Part shown: in pieces, positions 58,002 through 64,000 of the stretch
How the letters are laid out: each line of letters opens with the position of its first letter
Numbering within the stretch: the stretch's first letter is position 1
Assembly (NCBI GenBank): GCA_015179045.1
Contig: WHUZ01000002.1
Location: forward strand, 1,426,001 to 1,490,000
Length of the DNA: 64,000 bases
Source: Kalaharituber pfeilii
Lineage: Eukaryota; Ascomycota; Pezizomycetes; Pezizales; Pezizaceae
Direction: 5' to 3'
Position numbers and translations under genes: made by a program
Notes under the pieces: generated by a model
Seen by the model: only the letters and a program-made list of their open reading frames with translations
Told to the model about the DNA's origin: nothing
The model's database searches: none

Positions 58002-59300
58002 TAATGAGGAGGATTGATGAACAGGACAAGGGAGGAGAGGGTGGGAGGGTTTGTTTCTATTCCGTATATTCTGGGCTAATGGCATCTTTAGACCATGTGA
58101 TTACTTTCTGCACGTTCATTTTTTTTACACGTGGTGTGTCTGAACCAGTGTTCGAAAGGATTAGTCTGGTTGCTCTACCCCCCGTGAGTGGATGAGTGCT
58201 AAAGTAGGTGGATATGAGAGTAGTCTCGTAACCAGCTTGGCGACAACAATAAAGCGGCGTGTTAATTCTTTAATCAGGAAGTGACTACTCGATTAGGCAG
58301 ACCATGGCGGCATATGTAAATGGCCTCAGGAACGGAAGGGGAGCTCGGTACTGTGGAGGAAAAAGGGCATAGATTTTGACGGTCCTCGGGCGATTGGCTG
58401 TACTGTGACAACTGCTCAACGGAAACGTCGATATTTATGTCCCTTTTCCTCCACTGTATGCAAATCAGGCGAGGGAGAGAAGCATGAAAGACCCTGGTAG
58501 CATGTTACGGCCAATGGTGCAGAGATGTCAGTTACGGCGCGAGTAGGGTTTCAGCCCAAGCTATGCAAGAAAAACATAATTAGATGCAAGAAATGTTACA
58601 AAAACAAAACGCCAAAAACGAAAACCCAGCCTTGCAACTCCTTTTTCCTTCCAGACCCTAGTTACCTATAGGGGGTTATATCCATCTTGTAGTGCCTTAC
58701 ACGACTGCCAACTGGCGGTAATTGGCCACATCCAGGACCGAGGTGTCTGCTGCATTCCTCCCCGGACAACATCGGCCGCTCCGTAGTGGCCAACTAATTA
58801 CCCTTATCGGCCCCCAAATTATCTCAGGTACAAGTAGCTGACCTAACTGCTACAGCCAACTGCAGGCCGTCAGGAGAGTAGCTGCAAGCGCAAACTAGCA
58901 CAACTTCCTGCATGAGAAGCTTTCCCCAAAAACAAGCTGCACTCAAACCTGAACACCCATGCCAAACACCCATGCCAAGCACCACGGAACCGTATCCGAG
59001 CCAGCCAAAGCTTAGATCAGCACCGGGAATCTTTATTCCCCGCCACCAAAGCGGACATCTGCCCGTACGAGCATTGTGATTGCATACGCAAGAGATATCA
59101 ATTCGCAAAAAACAGCCTCCCAATCTTTGGGCACTAAAATGGAGCTCGCACAGCTGAGTGACACCGAGATGTCATGGTAAAATGACATGCGTAGTGCGAG
59201 CGAAGTTACCAGTAGGCCAAAACCTAAGAGATAAACCAATTGACCCGGTCCCCGAGCTCTAGGTGGCCGGTGACCTGGCGCGACTGGCTGGACAGCGCTG
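58002..59300. other. Gene-free spacer
   Basis: No domain-bearing frame. TAGTCTCGTAACCAG at ~58221 repeats a motif at ~57447. Confidence 0.45.
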
Positions 59301-59390
59301 GATACTCCTATATGCTATATCCCGACCGTACTATCGGCAGTCACCGGTAGTTCTACCTTTTGGTGCAACGGTCGGTTGCAACCCGTAACA
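59301..59390 (-). repeat. Dispersed repeat, inverse pair with 42122-42207
   Basis: On minus, CCGTTGCACCAAAAGGTAGA, ACTACCGGTGACTGCCGATA and GTACGGTCGGGATATAG. A TGTTACGGGTTGCAACC block precedes it on minus, resembling fungal LTR starts; that is a guess. Confidence 0.6.
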
Positions 59391-59806
59391 CAAGGCTTGT
59401 GGGATCCTTGATGCACAAACCGACATCGACGGCGCTGAGAAGGAGTATCTACAAGTACTTGAGTACTATAGCCTTGTTCGCGAGGGCAAGTCCAATTAAG
59501 TTTCGCATTCAAACAGGCTACAGGCTCATTGCCGACTATGCCAAGTGAGTTTTTCGAGACGTATGAAGACGAGTTTAAAACCAAAGAGGAGAAGGACACG
59601 GAAGGCAAACGCCGGTGAAGGGCAATAAAATTGGGAGCGTGCAAGGTGCAAGATAAGGAGAAGAACACAGGCAAGAGGGACAAGAAGGCGTAAATGGGTA
59701 ATGTTTGATTGCTGGAGGGCATTATGTACTTTGTACGTAAAATTAATATGTTCCATAGATAGATAAAATATAGTACAAGTACATAAATTTCGCTGTAATC
59801 TGGTAG

Positions 59807-60344
59807 TGGATGACTTCCCGTCGGCCCAGACGACCAGACCCAGAATTTTTGGAAACGCGTTCCAAATCAAGTGACTAGTAAAAACGGGGTTAGGTAACAT
59901 AGCATAAAAGAAAATAAATGCTGCCAACACCAAAATTTCTGCATATCGCAAATTGATTTCTACTGCAACGTTCTCAACTTATGCAGAAATTGAGCATAAA
60001 GCTTTCTTTCATTTCTTTGTTTACGCGCATTACACTTTTCAGCTTACGCGACAACAACGAAAGCAGTTTTACTTTACCTGAGGAGCTTTACTGCGATTCT
60101 AGTATAACTAGACAGAGTCAAAGGATTGCAAAATGTAGCATTCAAAGTTACTCTTTAAAAGTAAATTTTTGGTATCGCGATATGACTTAAGTGAAGCGCG
60201 AAGTTGTTCGCTGACAAATCTGAGATCTGGGAATCTGGACGTTCACGAAACTTGAATTTTGTGGTTGCGACGGGAATCGGGTCTGAGACGGAATCTGGAG
60301 GCGGGGTCTGGGTCTGGTCGTCTGGGCCGACGGGAAGTCATCCA
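59807..60344. mobile_element. 538-bp element with perfect 38-bp terminal inverted repeats
   Basis: 59807-59844 and 60307-60344 are exact reverse complements (TGGATGACTTCCCGTCGGCC then CAGACGACCAGACCCAGA). The interior is AT-richer, with a 69-codon frame (59981-60190) lacking domains. I see no clear target duplication and no second copy here. Perfect arms imply recent activity or conversion. Confidence 0.85.
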
Positions 60345-60710
60345 GTCTCGTAGGTAATCTGGTTGCAACCAGACTACACTAGTTCTTCGCACGGTAACGA
60401 GACTAGGGCCGGGGTCTCATGCATAAACCACGTGAAGCTACTGCTCTCCTTATCGATAAGCGTTGCCAAGCTCATTCATCCCACTTGTTATGAACTTAAC
60501 ATTTTTACTAAAGGTCAGAAAAAAAAAAAAAAAAAGAAGAAAATGTCGACGTTCTGTATCTAGGATCGCGATAGAACGTCGTCATTACTTGTTCCTATCG
60601 ACTACCTACATTGCCCGACTCTGCGCTCCACATTCTTCTACCTCCAGCCCCATCGCCAGACCGCAGCCCGCGTTACCCCCACCATTACCGCCATCCCACC
60701 AGTCCGCGCC

Positions 60711-61368
60711 ATGTCCGCCCCAATCCCCAGCCCCACCCCCTGGGAGCTCGGCGTCGCCTACATCATCCACCTCTGGCCCGCGCTCACCCTCGCCGTGACC
60801 TCCAATTGGGGTGGCGCCAACTCTGCCGAAAAGCGCGACTGGCTCTGCGGCGCGATTGCAGACATGTTCCCCCCGCTCGAGAGCAGTACCTCGTCGAATG
60901 CGAGTGAGGAGCCAGATGAGGCCTATGTCGAGGAGACGCTGCTTCAGGTCATGGAAGACGAGTTTGATGTAGTGGTGGAGGATGACAGTGCAGCGGGAGT
61001 GAGTTACCCACCTTCCATTGTCCGCACAGTGGGGCTGGTTGCTTTGTTTAACTGACTGGGGATTCTGACATGGTGGACATCCATAGGTAGCGGCACAAAT
61101 CCTCCGACTCCGCGCTGCACTCCGCGAAGGCAATACCGCCCACCTAGAGGCCTTGCGCATACGGTTTGAGCGGTACGCGAAGAAACCAGTTGCCATTTCC
61201 TCTGCACAGAATGGTCAGGACGATGACAACGATGATGATGGCGAGGGTGGAGATACCGACGAGATGGAAGACGCAGATGCCGTACCTTCTTCTGCTCCAT
61301 TGCCCGCCCCAGTGATAGATGAGGAGGGTTTTGAGCTTGTACAATCGAAGGGGCGGAGGAAACGATAG
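60711..61368 (+). CDS. TSR2: Pre-rRNA processing protein Tsr2
   Basis: Exons 60711-60998 and 61087-61368, intron 88 nt (GTGAGT..ATAG), 189 aa. The Tsr2 signature is WPALTLAVTSNWGGANSAEK then RDWLCGAIADMF, followed by DEAYVEETLLQVMEDEFDVV and VEDDSA with VAAQILRLRAALREGNTAHL after the intron. The C-terminus is acidic (DDDNDDDGEGGDTDE), ending in a GFELVQ motif and a basic tail RRKR. Yeast Tsr2 is the escort chaperone of eS26 (Rps26), delivering it to 40S pre-ribosomes in the nucleus. The two-exon layout and length fit the family. With YTM1 it makes two ribosome-assembly genes in the window, but 41 kb apart. Confidence 0.95.
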
Positions 61369-61759
61369 ATGATGTGGTGGTGGTCTTCTCTGTTATCTGG
61401 ACATCTGGAAATTTTCATGTTTATTTTGTTTATAGATATTGCTTTTGTCTGAAATGGAGTTATGCACCTCAAAAATTGACTTCTCATGCACTTCAGCGAT
61501 ACTTGCTTCGGGTTATTTTGTTAAAATCTCAAATTCATTGGTTTATTTTGTAGACTCTGGGTGAATTGATGTTAAATCTGAATATCCCCTTTCTACATCT
61601 CTTACAACAGAATTCTCAGTACTCCGGGCCTTTTAACCACTTTAGAAACGGAGAATAGATATCTGTACAAAAACTTCAATACAAGTTGATCCACTATTTA
61701 AAGTGCTGTAGCTCCATTCAATTCAAAACTCTCATGCCGTTTGGCATTTAGCGCTTGGC
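61369..61759. other. Convergent 3' spacer
   Basis: AT-rich 3' flanks of TSR2 and the unknown minus-strand gene. No feature seen. Confidence 0.5.
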
Positions 61760-63415
61760 TCAGAACATATCTGGCGAATTGGATTTCTTGACTGAATCCG
61801 GCTTATAAATGCTGGAGTCACTTGTATCTAAATCATCGAAACCATATTGATAGGTATCCCAACTTCGTTTTCTGGGGATAACCTGCCGAGGGACTGGTAA
61901 CAAAAGATTCAGATGTGGATTCGGAACTTCTTCCAGAATAGTTGTCCAATCACTTCCCCCATTATCACTTGGAAAAGGTAAAACCTGTCCAGCGGAGAAG
62001 TGCGTCTCCCCAGTTCCATCAACAGTTTCCATTGTCTTTTGCAATGACAAGATATTACCTACCTCTTCCACTTGGCTCACTATTACGAGCTTGTCCAATT
62101 GTTCTTGAACATCCTCAATTAGTTCATCAGCCTTTAGTGGTGTAGGAATTGTGGGATGTTGATGTTTCTCGTCTTTCTCAGCTACCACTGCTGAGCCACA
62201 GTCGGAGTCAGAGTCAGAAGTGCCGCCATCAGCATAATAGTCTTCGTCCTCAGATTCCTCAATCCCTGTTTCTCGGAACGCCGTTTGATCATCCCCAGCA
62301 CCAATGTCTTGTGATTTCTTACGAGGCTTGTTCCTCTTCCTCTCCCCTTTCACTTTCTTTTTTGATTTGCAAGAGAGTGAAGCTATATCGACATCAGAAA
62401 GCTTAGATAGTGGCCGTTTGCATTGTAAATTTTGATCACCTTCCCTTGCATTGGATGCTATATTTTCATCCCCATCACTATCTCTTTTGTGAAGCCGATC
62501 CCCACTCCATATGTTATCAATCTGACCATCATCGAAGCCTCTTTCGTCGGATGCTCCTCCACGTAAGTTCAACTCCAACCCAATGCTATCTATGCTATTT
62601 GCAATGCACAATTCAGGTATGCTTTCGTAAGGAGAGCTCTTCTCTAATAGATCAATCAACTGCACCACGGCAATTCCCCCTCCGGCATTCCCCTGTCTAT
62701 ATAAGTTCTCACCGCATTCCTAATGCCGTGCATATTCCAAACCCGGAATCCCGTACAGGCATGCTTCCATTGAATCGGATGCATCAGCTTGCAGCGCCAA
62801 CTCTTGTAGGGTCAAAGCCTTATCTATGGGCAATGTTGTGGTCACGGAACTGGGTTCACGCAACGCCCATCCTGGATAATTGTAATCGAACCAACAAAAG
62901 TCCTGATATACATCATGAAATGGCCCCATGTATATCTCTTGGGATCGTGCTCCTAGTTCTAGCTGCGCAACTATACAAGGCCAGTTCACCCTGGCGTCGA
63001 CTGGGCGAGGCTGCGAAAGAACGCATTCGGACAAATGGCATCTTTTGCTAGGGGATGGCAGATCATCCATGTATTCCTGAGCAACATCGACACTATGACG
63101 TCTTTTCCCGACTTTATATCCGGACGAATGAAGAGAATGTTGTGCTGGCTGCCCTTCAATTATCTCTTTGCTCATTGCGGTACCTTTACGGTGCTGGGTA
63201 TTTCTGATGGATACACGATTCTGCCACAGGTCCTCAACGAAGTGGTCAGAATTCGTTCCCTCCCTCGGAGCTGAAGATATAAAATTGGCCCCCGACATCA
63301 ATGACAAGCCTTCCGTGGCATGCGTAGTTCGTATGAACGACTGCGTTCTATGGTTCGGTTTGTCATTGGGAACTGCAGAGCCTTCCTGTTCGCCTAAGCC
63401 GAAAAGTACTATCAA
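61760..63415 (-). CDS. Unknown protein gene with one in-frame TAG
   Basis: One reading frame runs from 63415 to 61760 (551 codons) broken only by TAG at 62722-62720. Before it: PGLEYARH; after it: ECGENLYRQGNAGGGIAVVQ and LIDLLEKSSPYESIPELC, so the frame plainly continues. The first part has a basic linker (KVGKRRHSVDVAQEYMDDLP) and an aromatic block (VYQDFCWFDYNYPGWALREP). The second part is acidic with a strong nuclear-type basic cluster (KSKKKVKGERKRNKPRKKSQ) and acidic stretches (EESEDEDYYADGGTSDSDSD). No known domain recognised; a nuclear, disordered protein is inferred. No good GT-AG intron of suitable phase removes the TAG. Options are a nonsense mutation, a base error, readthrough, or two genes (start MVQLIDLLEKS at 62668). 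Confidence 0.55.
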
Positions 63416-64000
63416 ATTTTGCTCCTCTGTGAAGCAGTCCTATGAACCTTAGCCCAAATGCACACCTTGATTGACTCTTTGCCCGAGAGACCTACCTCGA
63501 CACCAAAACTGCTAGTCTGTGCAAAGGGGAGTGCCATCGAACGCTCCCTATAGCTAGCTTCCATACGTTTGTTTAGACCGTATTGCAGGCGTAGGAGCGG
63601 CGGAAAGTGGAATCTTTATGATTTTGAATTGCGTCCTGCGCTCTAAGAACATGACACATAGTACTGATGTAGCGACGGGTTCACCTGCCAGGCATCGAAG
63701 GGGGGACACCCACAGTAAGATGTGGACTGCTCAGACGAGCTCAGCTCTGTCGACGCTGGGGAGCCGACTACCCTTTCGGGGCTCTGGGAACGAGACTAAG
63801 CCAAATACGGGGCTGTGTTTTGCCTTATGAGGTAAAGCTAAAATGCCAAGGCTCTTGATCTTAGGATCTAGCTTCCGCAGTCCGCGCGGGAGCAAAGGAG
63901 CAAGGCGTATGCTACATGGAAGGGCGATGCATTGAGCAGGCTGGGTGCCATTGCGCGCAAGAAAATCCTCCATGGAAGAGCGCAATATAATGCAGCATCT
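63416..64000. other. Right-edge spacer
   Basis: Short frames at 63618-63830 (plus) and 63731-63985 (minus) without domains. Nothing recognised. Confidence 0.45.

Noticed and set aside
60356..60371. TCTGGTTGCAACCAGA palindrome as an operator
   Set aside because: It lies just outside a TIR element; a single 16-bp palindrome without context does not support a regulatory call.

Overview
This is a window of a filamentous ascomycete (Pezizomycotina-type) nuclear genome. The evidence is genes split by many short GT-AG introns (about 45-105 nt, often with a CTAAC-like branch site), two nuclear tRNA genes with canonical introns, and fungal proteins such as Cwc25, Ctr86/ataxin-10, Ytm1, Atg15 and Tsr2. 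Order or genus cannot be fixed from the sequence alone. Housekeeping genes lie singly on both strands, separated by long repeat-filled stretches. I see no operon, phage, CRISPR array or biosynthetic cluster.

Layout: 0-5.6 kb is repeat territory. It holds a 52-bp tandem array, a tRNA-SINE-like copy, a decayed Ty1/copia element, and a COP9-subunit-2 N-terminal fragment cut by a Tc1-like end. CWC25 (6.0-7.3 kb) and CTR86/ataxin-10 (8.9-11.5 kb) follow on +. The dual-targeted NADP isocitrate dehydrogenase (13.05-15.3 kb, -) has 11 exons, two of them microexons. YTM1 (18.1-19.7 kb, -) and a TOPORS-like RING E3 (22.1-23.3 kb, -) flank a repeat block with a P-loop NTPase relic. An amino-acid permease (24.9-27.0 kb, +), tRNA-Arg(ACG) and ferrochelatase HEM15 (28.3-29.8 kb, +) come next. 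After a Helitron/SINE/minisatellite block lie a VPS9-domain Rab GEF (32.3-34.9 kb, -) and the vacuolar lipase ATG15 (35.6-37.7 kb, -).

The 37.7-44.7 kb interval is gene-poor. It contains at least three MITE-like elements and a 292-bp-arm near-perfect inverted repeat. Then come an AlkB-type dioxygenase with CUE and GRF domains (44.7-46.3 kb, +), a secreted Tyr/Gln/His-rich protein (46.6-48.2 or 48.4 kb, +), tRNA-Phe(GAA), a TA-flanked 713-bp inverted-repeat element (50.1-50.8 kb), a SAM methyltransferase (52.7-54.3 kb, -), another repeat desert with long poly-A tracts and a new 38-bp-TIR element (59.8-60.3 kb), TSR2 (60.7-61.4 kb, +), and an unknown acidic/basic protein gene broken by one in-frame TAG (61.8-63.4 kb, -).

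Shared functions are basic cell biology rather than one pathway: splicing (Cwc25), ribosome biogenesis (Ytm1, Tsr2), NADPH and heme supply (Idp, Hem15), endosome/vacuole traffic and autophagy (VPS9 GEF, Atg15), ubiquitin signalling (RING) and nucleic-acid repair (AlkB-GRF).

Two themes recur. The intergenic DNA is mostly small non-autonomous elements (Tc1/mariner-, pogo- and SINE-like, plus unclassified families). Several otherwise conserved genes show a single-base length change in a homopolymer, which points to assembly error more than to pseudogenes.
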